Assembly: GCA_030220185.1 (NCBI GenBank)
Contig: JASPKZ010007795.1
Coordinates: 1,080,501-1,144,500, forward strand
Direction: 5' to 3'
From: Diploptera punctata
Lineage: Eukaryota; Arthropoda; Insecta; Blattodea; Blaberidae
DNA length: 64,000 nt
In this document: positions 34,451-44,680 of the stretch, one piece after another
Position numbering within the stretch: position 1 is the first letter of the stretch
Layout of the letters: every line of letters begins with the position of its first letter
Notes under the pieces: generated by a model
Seen by the model: only the letters and a program-made list of their open reading frames with translations
Databases searched by the model: none
What the model was told of the DNA's origin: nothing
Position numbers and translations under genes: made by a program

Positions 34451-35699
34451 AAGTACCGATCTAAACGCAAATCTTTCTCTATATACGTTGTAATTCCCGC
34501 CCGCCAAATGCTTTGAAGCCTTTGCTTCTATCTTTGCAAATGGCGGCTCCTATATTAAGAAGACATATTTGGGAATTATACATTACATTATAAATGCCAG
34601 TACGGCTTTTTTCGATGTTTTTATTATTAATTTCATACATCTCAATGATGGATAAATCATATTTAAAGAGTCTGAGCGTATAATTTTTCTCTTTAAATAT
34701 GATTTATCCATCATTGAGATGTATGAAATTAATAATAAAAACATAGAGAGAATAATGTTATAAAATAAACTAATGACAATTTATAAACAATCAAAAATAA
34801 AATTTCATAAAATATCAACAATAAATAGTAAATTTTGATAAATGTCTTCTAGATGGATGTTGGAGTTAGTGCAAAAGGTGTTAGAATAGGTATTCATAAC
34901 TCCAATGAGTGGAACCTCGGATATAAACCAACTTAGATTTAAATGGGTAGTGATTGATCTCGCTGACATCTGAGGGACTTAGTAAATGGAGTAGAAACCT
35001 CAACGATAATTTTAGACGCAGAGAATGATGCACAGGTATTGATGAGCCCACATGAATGTAAGAGTTATGAAAATTAAAAACAACCAGCAAAATTAACGCC
35101 CATAATAATAATAATAATTAATTTAAACAACTACAGTAGTAATATTAAAACTAATAATCGGTACCGTTAAATTAAATACTTTAAACCAAGCCCCACATAT
35201 GGTTTAGTGGAACCACATGGTGACTAAAAAGTAATGGATATTTTGTAAAACTATAAGGGAACTACCTGGGAAAAGGAGCTAAGTGAATTAAATAATAATT
35301 TAGATTAAACCTAAAGATTATAGTGCAACAATATTAGCGATAAGCACGGATAAAACTACGAATAAACAAATGAAAATAATAATTAAAATTAATATATTTA
35401 AATTAATAAAAATGCTTTTAGACTGAAATGAATACAGTGCCTCAAATTACGAAGACAGGACATGAGGCAATTAGCGGAATTACGATACAAATTTTAAATG
35501 GCAATTGTATCTTAGTATGTTAGATGGTAGGCGAGCACCTCTGGCATAATGGGTGCACCTAAAAGTCAATAAGAGATAATTGAATGAGTTTTTATCACAT
35601 CATAAAATAATGGCCCTTTTGTGACGCTACCCTACAACCTATAACAACCCAGGTTCCTACAACCTATAACAACCCAGGTTACAGCACTTTTAAAACCAG

Positions 35700-36385
35700 T
35701 ATCGTGAAAACATGCAATTTTATGAGGTGAGATATAAAAACATTTTCACCAACTCATTTATAAATTGAAAATAGCCTTGGTAACTTATTAATAACCAATA
35801 AGAAAATTAACACCCCAGATAGTAAAAAATCTGGAATTTATCAAATTGATTGTGGAGATTGCAATAAAGTATACATAGGAAAAACAAAAAGAAATTTGGA
35901 CACTCGCACAAAGGAACACTTTAGAAATATTAAAAATGGTGAAATTGAAAAATCAGCTATTGCAGCACATAGTTTGTTGGAAGGTCATAAAATTGAAAAA
36001 GAAGCTAAACTTCTAAAACATTTGGAAAAACCTTTGGATTTGACAGTTTGGGAGAAAATATTTATTCAGAAGAACAAATTTAAATCCATGAATTTCGACA
36101 TTCCGGATGAACGTGACCTCATCTCGAAGTTCATCAAATCAATACCAGATGGCAACGATATCTCGAAGTTCATCAAATCAACACCAGATGTCAACGTTAT
36201 AGAGGGAGATTCCAACGAATATCCGGTAGTCATAATGGCGGTTGAAAATGAATGACAAGATCATTTGAAAACTATAGTTACCGTGTTTAATAAAACATGA
36301 AATATGAGGTAAGATGTAAAAATGACTCATTAATTTATTAATTAACTTTGAATACCTCATAGTGTTAATTCCCACTTTAAATTTG
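35700..36385 (+). mobile_element. PLE-B type element, GIY-YIG half
   Basis: A PLE end motif (tttatgaggtgagatat) at about 35720 is followed by SLGNLLITNKKINTPDSKK, then SGIYQIDCGDC and KVYIGKTKRNLDTRTKEHF, an intact-looking GIY-YIG motif at about 35830-35930. KPLDLTVWEKIFIQK and MNFDIPDERDLISKF follow. An internal duplication of about 40 bp (ISKFIKS..PDGND / ISKFIKSTPDVNV) precedes a stop at 36253. The 3' end has GAAAAC, tatgaggtaag and 'acctcatagtgttaattccc'. Reverse transcriptase is missing. Confidence 0.85.
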
Positions 36386-36534
36386 ATTTAAACCTTATTT
36401 TAATTACTAAAAGAATTTTATTTTCATATTAAATATCTCTAAAGGTTTCAGAGTATTTACACATTATTAATGTATGAAATAAATACTTTTAACTGCACTT
36501 GCTGACAAATTTATAATCATTGTGATCTACTACA

Positions 36535-36775
36535 GGCCATGAGGCAGTGGGAAATTAGGGATCTAACCTTTCCAGACAATCAATGCATTATGTCAGTTAG
36601 GTTGTCAACCCTGCATGCCGGCTGCCTTTATCCCCCAGAATGAGTATCTGGTACTATTTCCATTAGAGGCACCATAGTGGTGCAAGATAGTTTAGGGAAG
36701 TTTAAAAATCCTGATCCCATGGAGACTCAAACCCCTAATATTTTAGATTGTAGTGTATTACCTCAACTAACAACG
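36535..36775 (-). mobile_element. SINE S4 copy
   Basis: The segment with 'ctgcatgccggctgccttta', 'cccccagaatgagtatctgg' and 'tactatttccattagaggca' matches 55200-55410. It ends in a worn tRNA-like head. Confidence 0.65.
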
Positions 36776-37049
36776 CTGTAGCATGTCTCCTTTAATGGTT
36801 ACAGAGTTTTGAACATTTTTAATGTATGAAATTAACATTTTCATTGCATTTGCTTACATATTATCATTGCTATTAATTTTGAAGTATTTAATTTTTATTT
36901 TTATATATATTGAGATAAATCCTCCTTATCTTTCTGAGAATTTATTGCATATTTTGATTTACTTTATTTTAAATTTAGGTTAGAATAAATTCAGGATCCT
37001 TTTTTTTTTTTTTTTTACAGTTTTAGAACAATCATCTATTAGGTATTTT

Positions 37050-37165
37050 ATAAATTAAATCTTTCCGTCTCATGTCATAAAACTCCGTATTTTCATAGGA
37101 CCGGTTTTGGCTGATGATGGAGGCAACAGCCTTTGGTACTGGTTCTGCGAAAACACAGATTTTTA
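37050..37165. repeat. PLE-terminal foldback (accggtt type)
   Basis: The arms run from 'gtcataaaactccgtatttt' to 'gcgaaaacacagatttttatgagg', imperfectly inverted around 37115. The right strand holds CTGATGA and an AGGC/GCCT stem, then GGTACTGGTTC where GAAAC..GTC is expected, so the core is damaged. Confidence 0.7.
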
Positions 37166-37204
37166 TGAGGTAAGCTGGAAAAATATTTAATAAATGAGTT
37201 GGGT

Positions 37205-37400
37205 CTGTCATCATCTTACCTCATATATTGTTGTTTCTTGTAAGACGTGTTTCAAAGCCTGGAGTATGTACCAAATGATGATGGAGCAGAGATGCTTTAA
37301 AACATGTCTCACAAGAAACATTGAAATATGAGGTAATATGATGGCAGAACCAACTTGTGTATTAAGTAGAACCTCATGATGTTACTTTCTATTGTATTTT
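37205..37400. repeat. PLE-terminal foldback with two hammerhead-like halves
   Basis: The left arm 'catcttacctcatatattg' mirrors 'catt-gaaatatgaggtaatatg'. The right arm has ATGATGA, a GGAGCA/TGCTTT stem and AAAACATGTC. The left arm read on the minus strand keeps GAAACACGTC. The tail 'agaacctcatgatgttactttc' follows. Confidence 0.75.
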
Positions 37401-37499
37401 CATAGGAAAAATATTTATCTGGCCCAGTTTATAAATTGTAAATTGCCTCATGGTGTTACTTCCCACCATAATTTTGATGTATTTTTTAATCTTTTTCAG

Positions 37500-37591
37500 T
37501 ATTTCAGATGACAGTGATGCTTTTGTGCACATAAAAGACTCTATGATTGAATTACTGACTTCAGTGTCTCATGGACTCCCAAAACCAACTG
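37500..37591 (+). CDS. Host gene exon C (92 nt, phase 2/1)
   Basis: Acceptor 'tctttttcag' ends at 37499 and donor ggtaat opens at 37592. The first T completes the split Asn codon from exon B. It then reads ISDDSDAFVHIKDSMIELLT and SVSHGLPKPT, and ends with a single G. That G is completed by exon D to aspartate. Other frames contain stops. Confidence 0.85.
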
Positions 37592-37869
37592 GTAATATGA
37601 TTTTTGTATATTTTCTCTATATTAACATTGTTAATATTTCATTATTATCAACATATAATTGTGAAACATTGTATAATGTTTCATTTTTTCAACTTATACT
37701 CTGTATTTTCTAATGTTTTATATTACCTAATTTAATACATTTGCATAATCTTATTTTCATACCTTCAGATGGATGATCATATTTCAAACATGTATTATTT
37801 TTGACGATTTTATTATTAATTTAACACTTCTCATAGAAGGATAAATTATATTTGAAGAGAAAAATTTTC

Positions 37870-37942
37870 GCCTAGACCGGGACTCGAACCCGGGACCCTT
37901 GGCTTTCCGGGCCAAGTGCTCTACCAACTGAGCTACCGAGGC
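37870..37942 (-). tRNA. tRNA-like gene, array 2 unit 1
   Basis: 73 nt. Acceptor GCCTCGG/TCTAGGC (one mismatch), D arm GCTC/GAGC, T stem CCGGG/CCCGG, B-box GGGTTCGAGTCC. The overall layout recalls tRNA-Lys. The anticodon arm is CTTGGC/GCCAAG around CCGGAAA, or a 5-bp stem with a 9-nt loop. U33 is absent in either reading. Confidence 0.6.
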
Positions 37943-38270
37943 GAGTTACGATCTAGACGCTAATTTTTGTCTTATGTACGTTGTAATTCCCTCGCGCCAA
38001 ATGCTTGAAACCATAGCTTCTGTCTTTGCAAATGGCGGCTTCTTAGTTAAGAAGACATTTATTGGGAATTTAACATTACTTTATAGCCAGTAGGGCTTCT
38101 ATTGACGATTTTATTATTAATTTAACACTTCTCATAGAAGGATTATATCATAAATTATATTCTTAACTAAGAAGCCGCCATTTGCAAAGACAGAAGCTAT
38201 GGTTTCAAGCATTTGGCGCGAGGGAATTACAACGTACATAAGAGAAAAATTTGCATCTAGATCATAACTC

Positions 38271-38343
38271 GCCTCGATAGCTCAGTTGGTAGAGCACTTG
38301 GCCCAGAAAGCCAAGGGTCCCGGGTTCGAGTCCCGGTCTAGGC
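38271..38343 (+). tRNA. tRNA-like gene, array 2 unit 2
   Basis: Same fold as unit 1 but on the plus strand, with GCCCAGAAAGC in the anticodon arm, which breaks nothing in the outer stem. Confidence 0.6.
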
Positions 38344-38571
38344 GAAAATTTTTCTCTTCAAATATAATTTATCCTTCTATGAGAAGTGTTAAATTAATAA
38401 TAAAATTGTCAATAGAAGCCCTACTGGCTATAAAGTAGTGTTAAATTCCCAATAAATGTCTTCTTAACTAAGAAGCCGCCATTTGCAAAGACAGAAGCTA
38501 TGGTTTCAAGCATTTGGCACGAGGGAATTACAACGTACATAAGAGAAAAATTTGCGTCTAGATCGTAACTC

Positions 38572-38644
38572 GCCTCGATAGCTCAGTTGGTAGAGCACTT
38601 GGCCCGGAAAGCCAAGGGTCCCGGGTTCGAGTCCCGGTCTAGGC
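38572..38644 (+). tRNA. tRNA-like gene, array 2 unit 3
   Basis: A-box TAGCTCAGTTGGTAGAGC and B-box GGGTTCGAGTCC are intact. Acceptor GCCTCGA pairs with TCTAGGC at six of seven positions. Confidence 0.6.
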
Positions 38645-38871
38645 GAAAATTTTTCTCTTCAAATATAATTTATCCTTCTATGAGAAGTGTTAAATTAATA
38701 ATAAAATCGTCAATAGAAGCCCTACTGCTATAAAGTAGTGTTAAATTCCCAATAAATGTCTTCTTAACTAAGAAGCCGCCATTTGCAAAGACAGAAGCTA
38801 TGGTTTCAAGCATTTGGCGCGAGGGAATTACAACGTACATAAGACAAAAATTAGCGTCTAGATCGTAACTC

Positions 38872-38944
38872 GCCTCGGTAGCTCAGTTGGTAGAGCACTT
38901 GGCCCGGAAAGCCAAGGGTCCCGGGTTCGAGTCCCGGTCTAGGC
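38872..38944 (+). tRNA. tRNA-like gene, array 2 unit 4
   Basis: Same as unit 3 with GCCTCGG at the 5' end. The spacer after it is truncated at about 38970 and passes into an unrelated repeat. Confidence 0.6.
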
Positions 38945-38984
38945 GAAAATTTTTCTCTTCAAATATAATGTATTATTTTTCTTT

Positions 38985-39760
38985 GCTTAATCTAATATAT
39001 AAAAATCAATGTTTGTTTGTTGGTTTGTTTGTTCATATTCTATGCGCAGCCATACCATTGATCCGATTTTTAATGGGATTTTTTGCAAAATGTTCAGGAG
39101 ATTCCCGGGGTGAACATAAGCTATAAGAGAGTTGTATATTCGATCCCTTCACCCCTAAAAATCGCCCTTCTTAGTGAAAAATGTGAAATAAAGTCCCTAT
39201 TTAATGCGTAAATGGCTTATGCTGCCTAAACCATAACAAATACATCAAATTAATGTACACAGAATTGAACATCTCACAAAACTAAAAGAAAAGTCCACGA
39301 CAGCATATGTTTATCTTTTACGGATAACTCACAATAACCATTTTTGTCTTTTCATTGATACCAAGAAGATTGGGATAAGTAGATTCCCGGGTAAGCGTGC
39401 TCTGCCATATCGTTCATCCGATTGAGATGAGGCTTTTTGAAAAATGTTCAGGAGATTCAGGGGATGGACATAGGCTATAAGAGAGTTGTAATTTTTAACC
39501 CCTTCACCCCTAAAAATCACCTTCTATAGTGAAAAAACTTGAAAAAAGTCGCTTTTTGTAATCTTAAATGGCTTATGCTGCTAAACCATAACAAATACAC
39601 CAAATTATTGTACACAGAATTGAACATCTCAAAAAACTCTACACAAAAGTCCACGACAGCATATGTTTATCTTCTACGGATAACTCACAATAACCATTTT
39701 TGTCTTTCATTGATGACAAGAAGATCGGGATAAGCAGATTCCCAGGCAAGTATAACAGTG
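38985..39760. repeat. Two diverged direct repeats of about 400 bp
   Basis: 'aaaatgttcaggagattc', 'cataagctataagagagttg', 'cccttcacccctaaaaatc', 'tggcttatgctgc' and 'gtccacgacagcatatg' each occur twice, about 355-420 bp apart. The left edge 'tctaatatataaaaatcaatg' and a gtttgttt run resemble 5' ends of insect Helitron-like repeats. No CTRR hairpin end was found, so that link is weak. Confidence 0.55.
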
Positions 39761-39819
39761 CACATCTTGTGGTAAAAACACATTAACATTTATTTAGGAG
39801 TAGCAGCGCACACCGGATA

Positions 39820-40150
39820 TTAGCTATCATCATCATCATGAACAAATTCGTTTTAGGCCATGTGGCCTGTACGGTACGGGTGTAAGAGGTAGTGATGTGC
39901 ATTCTATAACCTCTCCTACCTAATTCTCAACCTCACCTGCGCGTGGTACACCCTGCTTTTAACTAACGAGGTAATGGGGACCGAGTCACGGCGGTATAAC
40001 CGTTCCATCGAATATGGAGGAAATTCCATATTTTGAACGCCTGACTAGAGGCTATAAGGTAGCAGCCCTACCACTAGTCTTGCTCTGCGGATGGTTGGTA
40101 ACCAACCCAGGGGACTTCCTACTACTCGAAGAACTTAAGCAAAGACTGGA
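39820..40150. repeat. Dispersed repeat, SINE-like
   Basis: After an (atc)n run, 'taggccatgtggcctgtacgg', 'cctctcctacctaattctc' and 'ggttggtaaccaacccagg' form a compact GC-richer block. Part of it (tataaggtagcagccctacc) resembles 18310-18340. Confidence 0.45.
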
Positions 40151-40194
40151 TATTAGCTAGTATTATATAAATTGTGTTTTATAATCTATTATGT

Positions 40195-40330
40195 AAAATC
40201 CAATAAGAGTCTTAATATCAGTTGAAAATGAGACAGATATTCTCTTGAAAACTGCAGTTCCCATGTTTAAAAGCATGAACTATGAATTAAGATAAGAAGT
40301 GATTCATTCATTCATTGAAAATTCAATATG
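40195..40330 (+). mobile_element. PLE-B 3' end fragment
   Basis: 'atcagttgaaaatgagacag', 'cttgaaaactgcagttcccatg' and 'aagataagaagtgattcatt' match the 3' end of PLE-B (20520-20620), including the stem II and GAAAAC region. The end motif is worn (tatgaattaag). Confidence 0.75.
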
Positions 40331-40335
40331 TTTGA

Positions 40336-40450
40336 TTGGCCCGGAAAGCCAAGGGTCCCGGGTTCGAGTCTCGGTCTAGGCGAAAATTTTTCTCTTCAAA
40401 TATAATTTATCCTTCAGTGAGGAGTGTTAAATTAATAATAAAATCGTCAA
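40336..40450 (+). repeat. tRNA-like 3' fragment with 10-bp TSD
   Basis: The 3' half of an array-2 type unit (from ggcccggaaagccaag through the T arm and 'aatttatccttcagtgag') lies between two copies of atgtttgatt (about 40327-40336 and 40450-40459). 5' truncation plus a TSD implies retroposition. Confidence 0.75.
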
Positions 40451-40469
40451 TGTTTGATTAATTATATTA

Positions 40470-40615
40470 TTTTTGGTCTGGACATCTTACCTCAATATTA
40501 ATGTTGATTTGTTCTTGAACAAATCAACATTAATATTGAGGTAAGATGTCCAGACCAAAAATAATATAATTAAAATAACCTCAAAATATAACTTCCTAAA
40601 ATTAAATATTAATGT
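40470..40615. repeat. PLE-E foldback, near-perfect short palindrome
   Basis: 'ttggtctggacatcttacctc' pairs with 'gaggtaagatgtccagaccaa' around ttgttcttgaacaa (40510-40523). No ribozyme-like centre is left. The tail 'aacctcaaaatataacttcc' follows. Confidence 0.9.
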
Positions 40616-40739
40616 TTGATTAGTTTACTGGAATTGCAGAGATATAATGTTTTCTTCCTATTACCTAATTTTACCTTGGGATTTATAAGCCTGTGCTCCT
40701 AGAGTAAGGTACCTTATTTATCCAAATATAAGACAACCT

Positions 40740-41500
40740 CAAATTTAAGTTTTATTTTAGAAAGAAAAATTACGTTCAAACCCCGGACCTCTGACTCTGT
40801 ACATCAGTGCAGTAACTGTTACGTCATTCAAATTTCCGATAGGAATGCCAAATTTCTTTCTACTTATACAATTAATTCTCCTTTCATCAAAATATGTAGC
40901 TTTAACTGCTTAAAAATTAATGTTTAAATTCTCAATAAAAAATACTTTGAAAGGAAGTCATCAGATGACTTGTTGATAGCGATGGCTATTGGCCTTCGGA
41001 TGAAAGGAGAATTAATTGTATAAGTAGAAAGAAATTTGACGTTTTTATCAGAAATTCAAATGGCATAACGGTTACCGCACTGACGTACAGAGTCAGAGGT
41101 TCGGGGTTCGACTCCTGGTTCGAACGTAATTTTTTTTTCTAAAATAAAACTATATCCAACTCTGATACATGTTAATTTAAAATATAACGTCAAAATATGT
41201 AGCTTTAACCACTTAAAAATTAATGTTTAAATTCTCAATAAAAAATACTTCGAAAAGAAGTCGTCAGATGGTGTTGTTGATAGTGATGGCTATCGGCCTT
41301 CGGATGAAAGGAGAATTAATTGTATAAGTAGAAAGAAATTTGACATTCCTATCGGAAGTTCGAATGGCATAATGGTTACCCCACTGTCGTACAGAATCAG
41401 AGGTCCGGTGTTGGACTCCCAGTTTGAGCGTAATTTTTCTTTCTAAAATAAAACTGTATGCAATTCTGAAACATGTTAATTTAAAATATAACATCAAAAT
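40740..41500. repeat. tRNA-like array, family III, 304-bp period
   Basis: Plus-strand tRNA-like parts lie at 41054-41124 and 41358-41429, 304 bp apart. A minus-strand copy is at about 40774-40843. The anticodon arm CTGAC/GTCAG has a normal 7-nt loop GTACAGA with U33 and anticodon ACA. The second unit is more worn (gttggactccc in the B-box). Spacer: 'atgtagctttaac', 'ggccttcggatgaaaggaga'. Confidence 0.8.
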
Positions 41501-41504
41501 ATAA

Positions 41505-42325
41505 TCTCAAATTTAAGATTACCTTCCCATTTTGAAGAGGCATGTTAAGAATATTCTTGTTCTGCAGGAAGATACTATACAAGTGTTGTTTGATTTAATA
41601 ACATAAATAGTATCTATTCAACATTCCTTACTGTACTTGCTTTGAATGCATATGTTCTATACTGCCTGTTTGTATTAACTTGCACTTTTGTCCTCACTAT
41701 CTCATTTGTGATCGGGAAAGCTTCATTCATTTTCTCTCTCACATACACAATAACTTATCGTTCTAAGTTGTGATATCTTTCCTTCTTTAGCTCACTAAAT
41801 TTTCAGGAGGAATTTGTATTTCTCAATTTTTCCTTAATTTGTCCCCACTTAATAGGCTTAAATATTAATTTCAGAGACATCAAAATTTTCTCTCCTCCAC
41901 ACAGTTGTTCATAATTTCTGGATCAATTTAAATTATCATAAGATCTCTGTGAACCAGTAGGAATCTGTGAACTGGTATTATGTTTTTTGACAAAATCTGG
42001 CTATTTGTTAGTGCTCATTTTAACACTCAAATGAAAAATTCTCCACTCAATTTTACTGTTAACATTACAAATTTGTGAACGTCATTGTCAATTTTCCTGG
42101 CTTTCCTATTGATTATTGGATATCAGCCAGGTTTTATCAGGCAACATAGATCATATGGCATTCAAAGCAAGTACTGTAAAGAATGGTGAATAGAGTAGGC
42201 CTACAGTTTATGATATGGAGTCAAACAACACTCGTATATCATCTTCCCATAGGACAAGAATATTTTTAAAGAGCCACTTCAAAATTGGGGAAGGTAATCT
42301 TAAATTTGAGGTTGTCTTATACAGT
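41505..42325. repeat. Long inverted repeat element, about 820 bp
   Basis: 'aaatttaagattaccttccc' at the left pairs with 'ggaaggtaatcttaaattt' at the right. Further in, 'aagaatattcttgttctgc' pairs with 'ggacaagaatatttttaaag', and 'tactgtacttgctttgaatg' with 'cattcaaagcaagtactgta'. Arms are roughly 120-150 bp with gaps. No coding sequence was seen. Confidence 0.7.
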
Positions 42326-42465
42326 TCCTTCAGTATAAGTTGCAACCCTAAGTGCCTCGCAACCAGCTGGCATCCATAAGGTCAAAGCACCCCCATTTCT
42401 TGGTCAGTGAACTGGGGGTGGGCTGACAAAGCAGGTTGTGTTCACATTCTCTCCACCCCTATTTT

Positions 42466-43070
42466 GGGTCGCATGCAAATACATTAGTCTCTACTCAAAT
42501 TACTTCCAGTCACTGGTGAGCTGGCTCACCGTGAGCAAGTGCAAAGATCGAATTAGCTACCCACAAACTGGTCATGCATGAAAGTCGTCGTTTTCATAAT
42601 ATTGGCAAGAAATTACCCAGAATTCTCAGCGATAAAACCACTTCTGTTCTTTTTGTCTGCTGTAGAGGAATGCATTTATGCTTGTGTCCCGCAAATAATA
42701 CCGTATACAACGACATCTGCATCGTGCAAAATTACGCTGATTCTCCTGTTCTTCCAGTTGAATTCTTTGGTAGACTCTATCAAATTCCTCTTCTCCGCGT
42801 ATACCGAAAACATGATCGAAGTCTTCAAGGTCCGACATCTTGGATAAAGAGCAAGGTACGCGGCAAGGTTTCAAACTACATTGGTTACCATCGGTTCCCT
42901 TCGGGATTCTCACGATAAGTTTCCATCTTAAATTACCTCGTCAGGTAGCTTACGAATTTCAACAATTATTATCGCATGAATAGATTTCTGAGTAAGAAAA
43001 ATCGTATTAGAATAAAACTTTCTCAGCAGAGAACGCCTTTCACGGTCTAATGCATTCAAAGATTCAACCC
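42466..43070 (-). mobile_element. Harbinger-like element copy 2
   Basis: Ends gggtcgcatgc and gattcaaccc are flanked by TTT and TTA, a worn TWA duplication. The minus-strand frame keeps FGIRGEEEFDRVYQRIQLEE and ENQRNFARCRCRCIRYYLRD, and ends at the shared SRQK-like terminus. Substitutions are more frequent than in the copies at 56158 and 61810. Confidence 0.8.
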
Positions 43071-43139
43071 TTAGTGTTACTTGTGTAACTGTGAGGTACA
43101 GATGTATTTTCTGAATTTTTTTAACCAACTTGTGAATTT

Positions 43140-43440
43140 GTTAAGTTATGTAGATAGGAAATAACACTATGAGGTTTTTAAATATTGTTTATTTTTTATT
43201 ATTTCACTCACCTCATACTTCATAATTCATAGCAGACCCAGGGTTTCTTCACATCTTTTGTGACATTCTCAATGCTGTGTCACGTTCACAACTGACGTCC
43301 AATGGCCTTCTATTCTTGGACGTCAGTTGTGAACGTGACACAGCATTGAGAATGTCACAAAAGATGTGAAGAAACCCTGGGTCTGCTATGAATTATGAAG
43401 TATGAGGTGAGTGAAATAATAAAAAATAAACAATATTGTG
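43140..43440. repeat. PLE-C terminal foldback, copy 2
   Basis: The arms run from 'attgtttattttttattatt' to 'aataataaaaaataaacaat' around a centre near 43310 (ccaatggccttctattcttgg). Each arm holds a full hammerhead-like motif, one per strand. The two arms are almost identical. Confidence 0.9.
43342..43387 (+). ncRNA. Hammerhead-like motif, PLE-C copy 2
   Basis: Stem I AGCA/TGCT (4 bp), core TTGAGAA (43346-43352), stem II TCACA/TGTGA, GAAA (43371-43374), stem III ACC/GGT, cleavage base C43383. Core positions C3 and G8 differ from consensus, so activity is doubtful although every helix is kept. The mirror copy lies in the left arm on the minus strand. Confidence 0.55.
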
Positions 43441-44215
43441 AATTTGTGTCCAGTTGTGAATGTGGTGATTTCAATTTAACATGGTGTATATCACTGAACA
43501 GAGAGTATTTTTACTTTTGATAAATGTAAAGAAATCTTACAAAATTTGTCATCCAATTCTGTAACGCAATTGTCCCAAATAAAGCCACAATTTAAAATGC
43601 TCAAACATTAGAGAAACTTAAAGAATATCTATTCGAACTCTGAACCCAGCATTTTCAAGGCAGGAATTGGATAGCGTGTTTGAAAATCATCTTTGCCAGT
43701 TTGAACATTGTATTGAAGCTGAAGGAGATCATTTTGAAAATCTTTTGTCATGAGGTAATGAATAAACAGCACAAAAATAAATTTTATTCCATTGCAATCT
43801 CTAATAATATTCACAGTTATGTAGATTTACTTGGTGAGATTACCATACGAGATCCGTCTGATAAGCGGTTGCCAGGCACTAGGATTGCATCTTAAAATGA
43901 AGATCCTGTATTTGGATAAATAAGATACCTTCATCTAGGAGCACTGGCTGGTATATTCCAAGATAAAGTTAGATAAGAGGAAAAAAAAATTTAATCTGAA
44001 ATAGTTTCTGAGCCACAATCGTATACTATGCAATATATGGTACATTAACCTTGCAGCAGGTGGCTTTATAGCCTAGTATGCAATGTAAATCATTGCCCTC
44101 AATTATCCTTATTTCCCAGTTGGCATATTTAAAATGAGTCACAATTTTTGGATTTCAGATTTTGAGGGGGGGGGGAAAGTTGTCTTATTTTAGAATAAAT
44201 ATAGTATTACCTATG
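43441..44215. other. No gene recognised; outer arm of an inverted repeat
   Basis: Most of this stretch shows no coding signal. 43905-43975 is the reverse complement of 40665-40730 (landmarks ggataaataaga, taggagcac, ccaagataaa), so the region 40.6-44 kb has an outer inverted-repeat pair. Confidence 0.5.
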
Positions 44216-44224
44216 AAATATATT

Positions 44225-44289
44225 TATTTAAATAGATGCAGTTGAGTGGAAGAGAGAGCCTTATGGCCTTAACTCTGCCAGAATAAATA

Positions 44290-44364
<75 letters not shown>

Positions 44365-44626
44365 GCAGGGACTTTTGTGGGATATGATCTGCACAAACTT
44401 TATAAAAGCGCTAGCAATTTACACAATTATAAATAATGAAAAATAATTAAATTACTTTGAGTCTGTGAAATCTTACCCCAATATTAATGTTGATTTGTTC
44501 TTCAACATGTTTTCATTAGTCTTCTAATCATCCTCAGCATCATGGCCAGACTGAGGATATTTATTTAAATAGATGCAGTTGAGTGGAAGAGAGGGTCTTA
44601 TGGCCTTAACTCTGCCAGAATAAATA

Positions 44627-44678
<52 letters not shown>

Positions 44679-44680
44679 AT
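44225..44680 (+). repeat. Duplicated LINE/SINE tail with (TTA)n tracts
   Basis: 'tttaaatagatgcagttgag', 'ggccttaactctgccagaa' and 'taaataaagtattattatta' occur at 44220-44365 and again at 44560-44675. Between them is one arm of PLE-E (44450-44560). The two att tracts are about 75 and 45 bp long. Confidence 0.75.

Larger units (their letters stand above)
33137..34744 (-). repeat. Five-unit tRNA-like array, 304-bp period, 13-bp TSD
   Basis: The tRNA-like genes start at 33162, 33466, 33770, 34074 and 34378, exactly 304 bp apart. The units are nearly identical. The array ends in an inverted partial unit (about 34672-34744) that pairs with the preceding sequence. tagagagaataat occurs at 33124-33136 and again at 34744-34756, so the whole array looks like one insertion. 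Spacer between units: ttctctatatac, 'cccgcccaccaaatgctttg', 'gcaaatggcggctcctat' and 'catctcaatgatggataaat'. Confidence 0.92.
31832..35690 (+). mobile_element. Candidate LTR/TRIM-like element, non-coding
   Basis: Direct repeats at 31832-31930 and 35562-35690 share aaaagtcaat, then 'tgaatgagtttttatcacatc', 'aataatggcccttttgtgac' and 'aacaacccaggtta'. The right copy has an internal duplication of about 25 bp. Directly after the left repeat, 'tggtggcaacggtggatc' resembles a primer-binding site beginning TGG. The interior has no coding frame of note and hosts the tRNA-like array at 33137-34744. No short TSD was found, so the call is tentative. Confidence 0.4.
37795..38970. repeat. tRNA-like array 2 with inverted first unit
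   Basis: One minus-strand unit (tRNA-like 37870-37942) is followed, after an inversion near 38150, by three plus-strand units starting at 38271, 38572 and 38872 (spacing 301 and 300). The spacer carries gccgccatttgcaaag, tggtttcaagcatttggc and 'gggaattacaacgtacata'. A T5-type run (aaaatttttctc) right after each tRNA-like part would serve as a Pol III terminator. Confidence 0.9.

Noticed and set aside
33137..34744. Regularly spaced repeats as a CRISPR array
   Set aside because: Units are 304 bp with tRNA-like folds in a eukaryotic setting. Repeat and spacer sizes do not fit, and there are no cas genes.
38887..39126. 79-residue ORF beginning in a tRNA-like unit
   Set aside because: Its first part is the tRNA-like sequence and its T-run. 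It is not a protein gene.
42574..42918. Plus-strand ORFs across Harbinger copy 2
   Set aside because: They are the reverse strand of the shared 63-residue frame. The same antisense frames recur at 29043, 56312 and 62013.
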